From Flagellimonas oceanensis (GTDB lineage: Bacteria > Bacteroidota > Bacteroidia > Flavobacteriales > Flavobacteriaceae), in assembly GCF_003992595.1 (NCBI RefSeq), contig NZ_RZNA01000045.1:40314-104313 (forward strand): a stretch of DNA of 64,000 nucleotides. The letters run 5' to 3'. Every line of letters begins with the position of its first letter. The stretch's first letter is position 1. Positions 29,913 through 39,561 of this stretch are shown piece by piece. Under the pieces are notes generated by a model. That model did not search any database and was not told where the DNA came from. It saw nothing but the letters and a program-made list of their open reading frames with translations. The translations under genes and the position numbers were made by a program.

Positions 29913-30298
29913 ATGAAACAGTTTTTTCATCAAATAGTGTCCTCTTTAATGGCCCTTTTGGTCTTGGCTTCCACGGTTTCGTGGACGGTGGACAAGCATA
30001 TTTGCATGGGCCGTGTAATGGATATATCCCTTTTTCGCATGCAGATGATTGCGGAATGGATATGGATATGGAAAAATCCTGTTGCGATGATGAAACTTTC
30101 ACTGTTCAAGGTCAGGACGACCTAAAAATCTCTTTCGAGAACTTTGATTTGGACCAACAAGTCTTCTTGGTAAGTTTTGTCCAAACCTATTTTCATCTTT
30201 TCGAAATTGATTCCGAAGAACCAAGCACTTTCAGTGAGTACAACCCACCACCATTGATACGGGATGTGCAGGTACTTGACCAGACTTTCCTTATTTGA
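29913..30298 (+). pseudogene. HYC_CC_PP-family-like secreted protein, interrupted by a one-base frameshift
   Basis: ORFs 29913-30125 and 29981-30298 join as ...VDKHICMGRVMDISLF|SHADDCGMDMDMEKSCCDDE...NPPPLIRDVQVLDQTFLI if one T is added at 30031-30035. Confidence 0.7.
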
Positions 30299-30391
30299 TT
30301 TAAGCATTGATTGAATTTTCCCGACCCGAATGGTCGGGCAGTTGCGTTTATACGCGTTTTCCTGTCAATCTAATGTTTAAATCAAAGCTTT

Positions 30392-33300
30392 ATGCTGAAC
30401 AAAAGCATCAAATTTTTAATAGAGAACAAATTGGTAGCCGTGTTGCTCCTGCTGGTTTTTATGGCTTGGGGTATCGTAAGCACACCTTTTAATTGGGATA
30501 CGGGCGGTGTTTTGCCGAGTAATCCGGTCGCAGTGGATGCCATACCTGACATTGGCGAGAACCAACAGATCGTTTTTACCAAATGGCCCGGTCGCTCTCC
30601 TCAAGATATCGAGGATCAAATAACTTATCCATTGACCACTTCCTTATTGGGTATTCCAGGGGTGAAAACCATTCGAAGTTCTTCTATGTTCGGGTTTTCT
30701 AGCATCTACATCATTTTTGAGGAAGATGTGGAATTCTACTGGAGCCGAAGCCGTATTTTGGAAAAACTCAATTCACTTCCAAACAACCTATTGCCCGATG
30801 GTGTAAATCCAGCTTTGGGACCCGATGCCACTGCTTTGGGCCAGATTTTCTGGTACACCTTGGAAGGTCGCGATAAAGATGGCAATGTCACCGGAGGATG
30901 GGATTTGCAAGAGCTTCGTAGTGTGCAGGATTACTATGTAAAATACGCATTGTCATCCGCAGCGGGCGTGTCCGAGGTAGCATCTATTGGAGGATTTGTA
31001 CAGGAATACCAAATAGATGTAGATCCCGAACTGATGAAGCAGTACAATGTTGGGCTGAAACAAGTTGTAAAAGCTGTAAAGCAAAGTAATCGGGATATTG
31101 GGGCACAGACCCTGGAGATCAATAAAGCTGAGTATTTGGTGCGCGGGTTGGGTTACATCAAATCTTTGGACGACATAAAGAACGCCGTAGTTACAGCAAC
31201 GGATTATACCTCCATTCGCGTTCAGGATGTGGCCCGAGTTTCTTTGGGGCCAGCTGTTCGTCGTGGGATTTTGGACAAGGAAGGTGCTGAAGTAGTTGGA
31301 GGTGTGGTCGTGGCCCGTTATGGAGCCAATCCATTGGAAGTCATCAATAACGTAAAAGAGCAGATTAAGGAATTGAGCGCAGGGCTTCCCTCCAAAGAGT
31401 TGAAGGATGGAACCACTTCGCAACTCACCATTGTTCCTTTTTACGACAGGACAGAACTTATCCAAGAAACGTTGGGAACGCTCAACGAAGCCTTGACCCT
31501 AGAGATTCTAATTACCATTTTAGTGATTGTGGTCATGGTGTTCAATCTAAGGGCCTCTGTTTTAATTTCTGGTTTGCTTCCTGTTGCTGTTTTGATGGTC
31601 TTCATTGCCATGAAAATGTTTGGCGTAGATGCCAATATTGTTGCCCTATCAGGTATAGCGATTGCCATAGGAACCATGGTCGATGTCGGAGTGATCCTCT
31701 CCGAAAATATCATCCGTCACATGGATGAAAACGATAAAAATTTATCTACAAATGAGGTGGTGTACAACGCGACCTCCGAAGTTTCAGGTGCTATTTTAAC
31801 TGCAGTGCTGACGACCATCATTAGTTTCATTCCTGTCTTTACCATGGTCGGCGCCGAAGGAAAACTCTTCAGGCCCTTGGCCTTTACCAAAACCATGGCA
31901 TTGACGGCATCCATTATCGTAGCCCTGTTTTTGATTCCACCTTTTGCCGCTATCATTTTTAGAAAGAAAAGTTCCAATCAAACCATCAAATACATTTGGA
32001 ATGGGCTTTTGATTGCTTTGGGATTAATTGCCATCGCTTTTGGATATTGGTTGGGCTTGGCCCTGATTGCTTTTGGTGCTACAGGAATCCTCAAATTGAG
32101 AGAGGTTATTGATGAAAAGAAAGCAGGAATGCTCAATGTGGGTATCTGCGTTGCAACGATTGTTTTCTTATTGGCCACATATTGGAGGCCTTTGGGCTTT
32201 GATCGCAGTATTGGCATCAACTTGCTCTTTGTTGGGTTGGTTTGTGGTGTGTTATTGGGAGTATTCTACTTCTTCAGACAATACTACAGCCGAATTTTGA
32301 CATGGGCTTTGGAAAACAAATTGTTGTTCCTGTCCATTCCGACCGTCATCGTTGTTTTCGGATTCTTTATTATGCGAAATACAGGTCAAGAGTTCATGCC
32401 TTCCTTAAATGAAGGTTCTTTCCTCTTGATGCCGACTTCTTTACCTCATGCTGGAGTTGAAGAAAACAAACGGGTCTTGCAACAGTTGGATATGGCCGTT
32501 GCTACTATTCCGGAAATCCAAACCGTAGTAGGGAAAGCTGGAAGAACGGAATCCGCTTTGGATCCTGCACCACTTTCCATGTACGAGAACATTATTCAAT
32601 ACAGGTCGGAATATCAAAAAAATGAAGCGGGAAGTCCACAGCGATTTAAGGTCAATGCTGACGGCTATTTTGAATTGAGCAATGGAAAAGTGCTGGCCAA
32701 TCCAAATGTGGAGGTAAGTAATGAGCAAAATTATGCCGAAAACCATGTGAGCGAACCATTGCGAATCGATAGAGATCTTTTGATTCCAGATGATGATGGG
32801 GAATACTTTAGAAACTGGCGTACCGAGATCAAGAAACCGGACGATATCTGGAACGAAATTGTGAAAGTAGTGAAACTGCCCGGAGTTACTTCGGCTCCCA
32901 AATTACAACCCATCGAAACGCGGTTGGTGATGCTTCAAACAGGGATGCGTGCACCCATGGGCATCAAAGTAAAAGGTCAGGACTTGAAAGAAATTGAAAA
33001 CTTCGGTCTTCAACTGGAACCGATTCTAAAAGAAGCTACCGGGGTTAAAGATGAAGCTGTTTTTGCGGACCGAATCGTTGGAAAGCCCTATCTCCTTATC
33101 GATATTGACCGCGAAAAACTCGTTCGATACGGTCTTGTTATCGAAGATGTACAGCAAATCTTGGAGGTTGCCCTTGGTGGGATGACGTTGACCCAAACTG
33201 TGGAAGGAAGGGAACGTTATGGTGTTCGGGTTCGTTACCCAAGAGAACTTAGGGAAAATCCCACCGATATCGGGAACATTTATGTTCCTGTACAAAAAGG

Positions 33301-34132
33301 CAGCCCTGTTCCTTTGAGCGAATTAGTGACCATTCGATACGAGCAAGGTCCACAAGCCATTAAAAGTGAGGATACTTTTTTGGTCGGCTATGTACTGTTT
33401 GATAAGCAAGATGGATATGCCGAAGTTGATGTCGTGGAAAATGCCCAAGCCAAGATTTTGGAAAAGATAGAAAGTGGGGAACTGATAGTGCCCAAAGGTA
33501 TCAGTTATCAGTTTACGGGCTCGTATGAAAACCAGTTGCGGGCAAAGAAAACCTTATCAGTAGTAGTGCCGTTGGCGCTGTTGATCATATTTTTGATTCT
33601 GTACTTCCAGTTTAGGTCAGTTCCCACGTCCTTGATGGTCTTTTCAGGGATTATGGTGGCATTTGCCGGCGGATTTTTAATGATATGGTTCTATGGGCAG
33701 GATTGGTTCCTCAACTTCAGTTTTATGGGAGAAAACCTGCGGGACCTTTTCCAAATGCACACGATTAATCTTAGTGTGGCGGTCTGGGTAGGTTTTATTG
33801 CCTTGTTCGGAATTGCTACGGATGATGGGGTGGTAATGGCCACGTATCTTACCCAAACTTTTGATAAGAACCGACCCGATAGCTTGAAAGGTATTCGCGC
33901 TTCGGTTTTGGAAGCAGGAGAAAAACGAATCAGACCTTGTTTGATGACTACAGCGACTACAATTTTAGCGCTATTGCCCGTACTTACCAGTACAGGCAGA
34001 GGAAGTGATATAATGATTCCCATGGCCATTCCAAGTTTTGGGGGTATGTTGATTGCCTTGATCACCTTGTTTGTGGTACCCGTACTGTACAGTTGGAAAA
34101 GTGAATTGCAACTTAAAATGCAAAACCGATGA
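30392..34132 (+). CDS. CusA/CzcA-family heavy-metal RND efflux transporter
   Basis: 1246 aa; 'IEDQITYPLTTSLLGIPGVKTIRSSSMFGFSSIYIIFEE', 'ALSGIAIAIGTMVDVGVILSENIIRHM'. Confidence 0.96.
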   Translation: MLNKSIKFLIENKLVAVLLLLVFMAWGIVSTPFNWDTGGVLPSNPVAVDAIPDIGENQQIVFTKWPGRSPQDIEDQITYPLTTSLLGIPGVKTIRSSSMFGFSSIYIIFEEDVEFYWSRSRILEKLNSLPNNLLPDGVNPALGPDATALGQIFWYTLEGRDKDGNVTGGWDLQELRSVQDYYVKYALSSAAGVSEVASIGGFVQEYQIDVDPELMKQYNVGLKQVVKAVKQSNRDIGAQTLEINKAEYLVRGLGYIKSLDDIKNAVVTATDYTSIRVQDVARVSLGPAVRRGILDKEGAEVVGGVVVARYGANPLEVINNVKEQIKELSAGLPSKELKDGTTSQLTIVPFYDRTELIQETLGTLNEALTLEILITILVIVVMVFNLRASVLISGLLPVAVLMVFIAMKMFGVDANIVALSGIAIAIGTMVDVGVILSENIIRHMDENDKNLSTNEVVYNATSEVSGAILTAVLTTIISFIPVFTMVGAEGKLFRPLAFTKTMALTASIIVALFLIPPFAAIIFRKKSSNQTIKYIWNGLLIALGLIAIAFGYWLGLALIAFGATGILKLREVIDEKKAGMLNVGICVATIVFLLATYWRPLGFDRSIGINLLFVGLVCGVLLGVFYFFRQYYSRILTWALENKLLFLSIPTVIVVFGFFIMRNTGQEFMPSLNEGSFLLMPTSLPHAGVEENKRVLQQLDMAVATIPEIQTVVGKAGRTESALDPAPLSMYENIIQYRSEYQKNEAGSPQRFKVNADGYFELSNGKVLANPNVEVSNEQNYAENHVSEPLRIDRDLLIPDDDGEYFRNWRTEIKKPDDIWNEIVKVVKLPGVTSAPKLQPIETRLVMLQTGMRAPMGIKVKGQDLKEIENFGLQLEPILKEATGVKDEAVFADRIVGKPYLLIDIDREKLVRYGLVIEDVQQILEVALGGMTLTQTVEGRERYGVRVRYPRELRENPTDIGNIYVPVQKGSPVPLSELVTIRYEQGPQAIKSEDTFLVGYVLFDKQDGYAEVDVVENAQAKILEKIESGELIVPKGISYQFTGSYENQLRAKKTLSVVVPLALLIIFLILYFQFRSVPTSLMVFSGIMVAFAGGFLMIWFYGQDWFLNFSFMGENLRDLFQMHTINLSVAVWVGFIALFGIATDDGVVMATYLTQTFDKNRPDSLKGIRASVLEAGEKRIRPCLMTTATTILALLPVLTSTGRGSDIMIPMAIPSFGGMLIALITLFVVPVLYSWKSELQLKMQNR

Positions 34133-35349
34133 GAAAAATATTCATATATGTAGTTTTTGCTTTAGCAGTAATTGGTCTAAAAGCTCAGTCCTTGGAAAGC
34201 TATCTTCTGGAAGCGGAATTGAACAGTCCCATGATTCAGGCTTTGGAATTACGCTATAATATTGCCAAGGAAAAAGTGAAAGAGGTAAACACATTGCCCA
34301 ACACTACAATTGGAGCTGGGTATTTTGTGAGCGAACCAGAGACGAGAACAGGGGCACAACGAGCAAAGTTTTCGGTATCTCAGATGTTGCCTTGGTTTGG
34401 TACTATCACAACTCGTGAAAATTATGCAAGTTCCATGGCAGAGACCGAGTATGCCGAAATAGTGATTGCCAAACGAAAATTGGCCCTTTCCGTAGCGCAA
34501 TCGTATTACAAACTATATGGAATTCAGGCTAAACAACAGGTGCTTCAGGAAAACATCCAATTGCTCAAAACTTACGAAACGTCGGCCCTGACCTCTGTGG
34601 AAGTGGGAAAGGCTTCGGCTGTGGATGTGTTGAAACTTCAAATTCGACAAAACGAATTGCAGCAACAGAAAGAAGTATTGGAACAATCCTATATCGCAGA
34701 GCAGGCCGTTTTCAATAATCTATTGAATCGTGAGGAAGGTATTTCTGTTGAGGTGGTGAATGAAATGGATATACCCGAAGAAGACCCTATCCTGAACAAG
34801 GAAGATTTGAGCCTCAACCCTGAATTGTTGAAATACGATCGGTTGTATGAATCGGTTACCCAATCGGAATTGCTCAACCAAAAAGAGAATGCACCAAGCT
34901 TTGGGATTGGGTTGGATTACATTCCTGTCTCGGAACGGGATGACATGGTTTTTAGCGATAATGGGAAGGATATCGTAATGCCGATGGTCACTTTTTCAGT
35001 GCCTATTTTCAATAATAAATTTAAATCGACCACCAAACAAAACGAGCTTCGTCAAAAGGAGATTGAACTTCAAAAAGAAGAACGATTGAACGTCTTGGAA
35101 AATGCTTATGCCAATGCCATTTCGCAACGAAACCAAGCGAGAATAGCGCATCAAACCCAAACAAAGAATTTAAAACAGGCGAAGGATGCCGAAGAAATCC
35201 TGATCAAGAATTATGAAACGGAAACTATTGACTTTAACGATGTGTTGGATATTCAGGAGTTACAGTTAAAGTTCCAGTCCAATCAAATACAATCTGTGCA
35301 GTTGTACTACCTGCAATCTGCCATCATCAATTATTTAATTAACAAGTAA
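34129..35349 (+). CDS. TolC-family outer membrane efflux protein (CusC-like)
   Basis: Overlaps the cusA-like stop (ATGA). 'LALSVAQSYYKLYGIQAKQQVLQENIQLLKTYE' and 'FSVPIFNNKFKSTTKQNELRQKE' are typical OEP helices. Confidence 0.93.
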   Translation: MRKIFIYVVFALAVIGLKAQSLESYLLEAELNSPMIQALELRYNIAKEKVKEVNTLPNTTIGAGYFVSEPETRTGAQRAKFSVSQMLPWFGTITTRENYASSMAETEYAEIVIAKRKLALSVAQSYYKLYGIQAKQQVLQENIQLLKTYETSALTSVEVGKASAVDVLKLQIRQNELQQQKEVLEQSYIAEQAVFNNLLNREEGISVEVVNEMDIPEEDPILNKEDLSLNPELLKYDRLYESVTQSELLNQKENAPSFGIGLDYIPVSERDDMVFSDNGKDIVMPMVTFSVPIFNNKFKSTTKQNELRQKEIELQKEERLNVLENAYANAISQRNQARIAHQTQTKNLKQAKDAEEILIKNYETETIDFNDVLDIQELQLKFQSNQIQSVQLYYLQSAIINYLINK

Positions 35350-35365
35350 ATTTAATTTATCAAAA

Positions 35366-35701
35366 ATGAGAACAAACATTAGAACTATTATCGGAATCGC
35401 ATTCGCTTCAGTATTGGTACTTACCGTATCGTGCAAAGGGAAAACAGAGGAGGTAAAGGAAACTTCCACCGAAGCGACCACGGAGCATGAAGGTCACGAT
35501 ATGGATAATATGGACCATGAAGGACGTGATATGGACAACATGGAAACCGCAGATAAACAAGGTAAGGAGTACACTTCCAAATATGTTTGCCCAATGCACT
35601 GCGAAGGTAGTGGTAGTGACGAAGAAGGGAAATGTCCAGTCTGTGGTATGACCTACGTGTTGAACGATGACTTTCAAATGGAAGAACACGACCAACATTA
35701 A
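35366..35701 (+). CDS. lipoprotein with heavy-metal-binding (HMBD) motif and His/Met/Asp-rich linker
   Basis: 'KYVCPMHCEGSGSDEEGKCPVCGMTYV' after a GHDMDNMDHEGRDMDNM tract. Confidence 0.88.
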   Translation: MRTNIRTIIGIAFASVLVLTVSCKGKTEEVKETSTEATTEHEGHDMDNMDHEGRDMDNMETADKQGKEYTSKYVCPMHCEGSGSDEEGKCPVCGMTYVLNDDFQMEEHDQH

Positions 35702-35724
35702 TTAAAAATTCATTTGTACCGAAG

Positions 35725-36276
35725 ATGCGCATTAAAGTAAAAAATATGGTTTGCGATAGATGCAAAGCAATTCTAAAACAAGAGTTTGGCAAGGCTGGTA
35801 TCGAAGTGGTGCAACTGGAGTTGGGCGAAATTCAGTTTGCTGAAAATGCCCTAATAAAAATGGAAGGGATTCGGGAAATTTTGGTCAAAAATGGTTTTGA
35901 ATTGATAGAAGATTTGAATGATAGCTACATTGCTGACATTAAAAAATACTTGCTCAATGCCTTGAATGATGATTTGTACCAGAATCTCTCGAAATACCTT
36001 TCAGAAAAAATAAACAAAGAGTATTCGTCTCTCAGTAAAATGTTCAGGGCCAAAGAAGGCCTGACCATTGAAAAATATTTCATCCTTTTAAAGGTTGAGA
36101 GGGTAAAGGAAGAAATTCAAATGGAGACGAAAACATTTTCGGAGATCGCTTACGATTTGAACTATAAAAGTAGTAGCCATTTGGCCAAACAATTTAAATC
36201 GATAACCGGAATGTCGATGAGCGACTATCGAAAAGTACAAGATTGGAATCGGAAGCCTTTGGATGAAATTGTATAA
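35725..36276 (+). CDS. AraC-type regulator with N-terminal HMA-like CxxC domain
   Basis: N-terminus 'MRIKVKNMVCDRCKAILKQEF'; C-terminal AraC HTH 'FSEIAYDLNYKSSSHLAKQFKSITGMSMSDYRK'. Confidence 0.88.
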   Translation: MRIKVKNMVCDRCKAILKQEFGKAGIEVVQLELGEIQFAENALIKMEGIREILVKNGFELIEDLNDSYIADIKKYLLNALNDDLYQNLSKYLSEKINKEYSSLSKMFRAKEGLTIEKYFILLKVERVKEEIQMETKTFSEIAYDLNYKSSSHLAKQFKSITGMSMSDYRKVQDWNRKPLDEIV

Positions 36277-36343
36277 AAGACATCCAGAATTGTAAAAAAC
36301 TTCCAACTGGTGTTCAGTTAGTTTTGAATAAAAAACAAACAAG

Positions 36344-38842
36344 ATGAAGCATACCTATCACATACACGGAATGAGCTGTAATGGCTGTAGAAAGCATGTA
36401 GAAGAAACCTTGTCCAAAGTGGATGGAGTGAATGCGGTTGAAGTGAATTTGGAAAAAGCCGAGGCCTTGATTGAGATGGAGGGGCATATTCCGATCGAAA
36501 GGTTCCAAGAAGCTCTGGAAAACGATGGGGGTGGGTACAGTATTCATGCGAACGGTCAACATCATAAACCGGAGAAGAAGGAGAAGAAAGCGGTTTCCAA
36601 TGGTAACGGTACCTTTTATTGCCCTATGCAATGTGAAGGAGACAAAACCTATGACAAGCCCGGTGATTGTCCTGTCTGTGGCATGGATCTAGTAGAAGAG
36701 CAAAATACAGCTGCAAGCTCAAAGCAGCAATGGACCTGTCCCATGCACCCCGAAGTTGTGGAAGATGCTCCAGGTTCCTGTCCAAAATGTGGAATGGATT
36801 TGGTGCCAAAAGAACCAGAAGCCAGTGCTGAGGAAAAAACGTATAAAAAACTGCTCAAAAAGTTTTGGATAGCCTTTGCGTTCGCATTGCCCATCTTTTT
36901 GATTGCCATGAGCGATATGATGCCCAATAATCCGCTTCATGAAATACTGGCTCCAAAATATTGGAATTGGGTGCAGTTCGCATTGTCGATTCCTGTGGTT
37001 TTTTATGCTACTTGGATGTTTTTTGAAAGAGCCTACCGAAGTATCAAAACATGGAACTTGAACATGTTTACCTTAATCGGGATTGGAGCTGGAGTGGCTT
37101 TTGTGTTCAGTGTACTTGGATTATTGTTTCCAGATTTTTTCCCTGATCAGTTTAAAGGGGAAACAGGTGCGGTCCATGTTTATTTTGAAGCAGCAACCGT
37201 AATCCTTACCCTGGTGCTTTTAGGTCAATTGTTGGAGGCCAGAGCGCATAGCAAAACAAATAATGCGGTAAAGGAATTATTGAAATTGGCACCCAATAAG
37301 GCTATCAAAGTAGTCGATGGAGAAGAAGTCGAGGTAAGCATTGATGATATTGAACTTGGTGATGTCTTACGCGTTAAACCCGGAGAAAAAATTCCCGTGG
37401 ATGGTGTTATAACCGAGGGGGAAACTTCTGTGGATGAATCCATGATCACAGGGGAACCCATTCCCGTTGAGAAGGGAGTAGAGGATAAAGTGAGCAGCGG
37501 TACTATCAATGGGAATCAAACGTTTTTGATGAAGGCCGAAAAAGTGGGTAGTGACACCCTGCTTTCGCAAATTATCAGCATGGTAAACGAGGCGAGCCGA
37601 AGTCGTGCGCCCATCCAGAATTTAGCCGATAAGGTGTCCGCCTATTTTGTGCCGACTGTTGTTGTTATTTCCATTTTGACCTTTGGAGTATGGGCCATTT
37701 GGGGACCGCAGCCAACCTATGTGTTTGCCTTGATCAATGCCATTGCGGTTTTGATCATTGCATGCCCTTGTGCTTTAGGACTTGCCACACCCATGTCCGT
37801 AATGGTAGGAGTCGGAAAAGGCGCCCAAAATGGAGTGTTGATCAAAAATGCTGAAGCTCTGGAGAAAATGGCGGATGTGGACACCTTGATTATTGATAAA
37901 ACGGGAACCATTACCGAAGGAAAACCCACCTTTGGTCACTTGGAAGTTTTTTCGGATGAGTATTCGGAGAAAGATTTACTGCAATACCTAGTTTCGGTCA
38001 ATGCCAATAGTGAACATCCTTTGGCTCAAGCGACCGTAAAATATGGTCAGGAGCAAGGCATCAAAATGCTAAAAACAAAATACTTTAATGCCGTTACAGG
38101 CATGGGGGTGGAAGGAAAGATCAAAGACTCTGAAATTCATTTGGGGAACATCAAACTGATGGAAAAAGCCAATGTGGAGATTTCTGATGAGATGAAGGAT
38201 AAGGTCAAAAATGCACAAGAAAAAGGAAAAACAGTTTCCTATCTGGCTGTAGACGGTAAATGTCATGGTTTTGTGGCAATCGGGGATAGAATCAAGAAGA
38301 CCAGTGGTAAGGCCATCAAAGCGATTCAGAATAAGGGAATTTCGGTAATCATGCTGACTGGCGACAATGCAACTACTGCCCAAGCCGTTGCGAATGAGTT
38401 AAACTTGAACGATTTCAAAGCAGAGACCCTACCTGAGGACAAAATGAAGGAAGTGGAGCGCTTGCAGAGTGAAGGTAAAGTGGTCGCTATGGCGGGTGAT
38501 GGTATCAACGATGCACCAGCATTGGCCAAAAGTAACTTGGGTATTGCTATGGGTACCGGTACCGATGTGGCCATAGAAAGTGCCATGATTACTTTAGTAA
38601 AAGGGGACTTGCACGGTATTGTAAAAGCACGGAACCTCAGTGAGGCCGTCATGAAAAACATAAAACAAAACTTATTTTTCGCATTGATATACAACACTAT
38701 CGGTGTACCAGTTGCAGCAGGTGTACTCTATCCCTTTTTCGGGATTTTGCTTTCGCCCATGATAGCTGCCTTGGCGATGAGCTTTAGCTCGGTATCGGTA
38801 ATAGCCAATGCATTGAGATTGCGAACTAAATCAATCGACTAA
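36344..38842 (+). CDS. copper-type P1B ATPase with HMA and two HMBD motifs
   Basis: HMA '[15 protein letters not shown]'; '[24 protein letters not shown]' and '[22 protein letters not shown]'; '[10 protein letters not shown]', '[11 protein letters not shown]', '[10 protein letters not shown]'. Confidence 0.96.
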   Translation: MKHTYHIHGMSCNGCRKHVEETLSKVDGVNAVEVNLEKAEALIEMEGHIPIERFQEALENDGGGYSIHANGQHHKPEKKEKKAVSNGNGTFYCPMQCEGDKTYDKPGDCPVCGMDLVEEQNTAASSKQQWTCPMHPEVVEDAPGSCPKCGMDLVPKEPEASAEEKTYKKLLKKFWIAFAFALPIFLIAMSDMMPNNPLHEILAPKYWNWVQFALSIPVVFYATWMFFERAYRSIKTWNLNMFTLIGIGAGVAFVFSVLGLLFPDFFPDQFKGETGAVHVYFEAATVILTLVLLGQLLEARAHSKTNNAVKELLKLAPNKAIKVVDGEEVEVSIDDIELGDVLRVKPGEKIPVDGVITEGETSVDESMITGEPIPVEKGVEDKVSSGTINGNQTFLMKAEKVGSDTLLSQIISMVNEASRSRAPIQNLADKVSAYFVPTVVVISILTFGVWAIWGPQPTYVFALINAIAVLIIACPCALGLATPMSVMVGVGKGAQNGVLIKNAEALEKMADVDTLIIDKTGTITEGKPTFGHLEVFSDEYSEKDLLQYLVSVNANSEHPLAQATVKYGQEQGIKMLKTKYFNAVTGMGVEGKIKDSEIHLGNIKLMEKANVEISDEMKDKVKNAQEKGKTVSYLAVDGKCHGFVAIGDRIKKTSGKAIKAIQNKGISVIMLTGDNATTAQAVANELNLNDFKAETLPEDKMKEVERLQSEGKVVAMAGDGINDAPALAKSNLGIAMGTGTDVAIESAMITLVKGDLHGIVKARNLSEAVMKNIKQNLFFALIYNTIGVPVAAGVLYPFFGILLSPMIAALAMSFSSVSVIANALRLRTKSID

Positions 38843-38849
38843 AACAAAA

Positions 38850-39557
38850 ATGGTAAAACGGACGACAGCGGTTAAAATTAGAAAGGCCCATAGGTATTTG
38901 GGCATATTCTTGGGCATTCAATTCATTATGTGGACAGCAAGTGGTCTCTACTTTAGTTGGACGGATATTGACGAAATCCACGGAGATCATTTCAGGAATA
39001 TGGACTATGAACCTGTAGCTTTTGATGGACTTATTGGTTTTTCAGAAGTTAATTTGCCCGTTAAAATCAGTTCGTTGAACTTAAAGGAGATTGCAGGAAA
39101 GCCTTATTACTGGATCAATAACGACTATTTAGTGGATGCCAAAAATGGCAATCTTAAAGCGGGGATTACAGAAGAGGAAGCGTTGGCAGTGGCGGAGCGT
39201 CAAATGTCACCTGAATTAAAAGTGAAAGGAGTTGAGGTAATCAAAGAAACCGATAAGCACCATGAATATCGAGAAAAAAAACTACCTGCCTATGTGATTA
39301 GCTACGACTCACCAGAGAATATCAAAGCCTACGTTTCAGTGGCCGATGGGTCGTTTCAAACCGTACGGCATCGTAATTGGAGATGGTTCGATTTTCTCTG
39401 GATGACACATACCATGGATTACGAAAGCAGGGATGATTTCAACACAACCGTGCTCCGAGCTTTCTCACTCTTGGGACTGATTACCGTGTTGAGCGGATTT
39501 TTACTTTGGTTTACCTCGTCACCCACGATGAGGAAAGTGGTTAAACGAAAAAGATAA
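38850..39557 (+). CDS. PepSY domain-containing membrane protein
   Basis: 'KAHRYLGIFLGIQFIMWTASGLYFSW'; C-terminal TM 'ITVLSGFLLWFTSSP'. Confidence 0.88.
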   Translation: MVKRTTAVKIRKAHRYLGIFLGIQFIMWTASGLYFSWTDIDEIHGDHFRNMDYEPVAFDGLIGFSEVNLPVKISSLNLKEIAGKPYYWINNDYLVDAKNGNLKAGITEEEALAVAERQMSPELKVKGVEVIKETDKHHEYREKKLPAYVISYDSPENIKAYVSVADGSFQTVRHRNWRWFDFLWMTHTMDYESRDDFNTTVLRAFSLLGLITVLSGFLLWFTSSPTMRKVVKRKR

Positions 39558-39561
39558 CGTT

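Noticed and set aside
31978-32310. Extra TM-rich insertion in the CusA-like protein as a possible novel domain
   Set aside because: As far as I recall, long CusA homologues in Bacteroidota commonly carry this region; not distinctive without an alignment.
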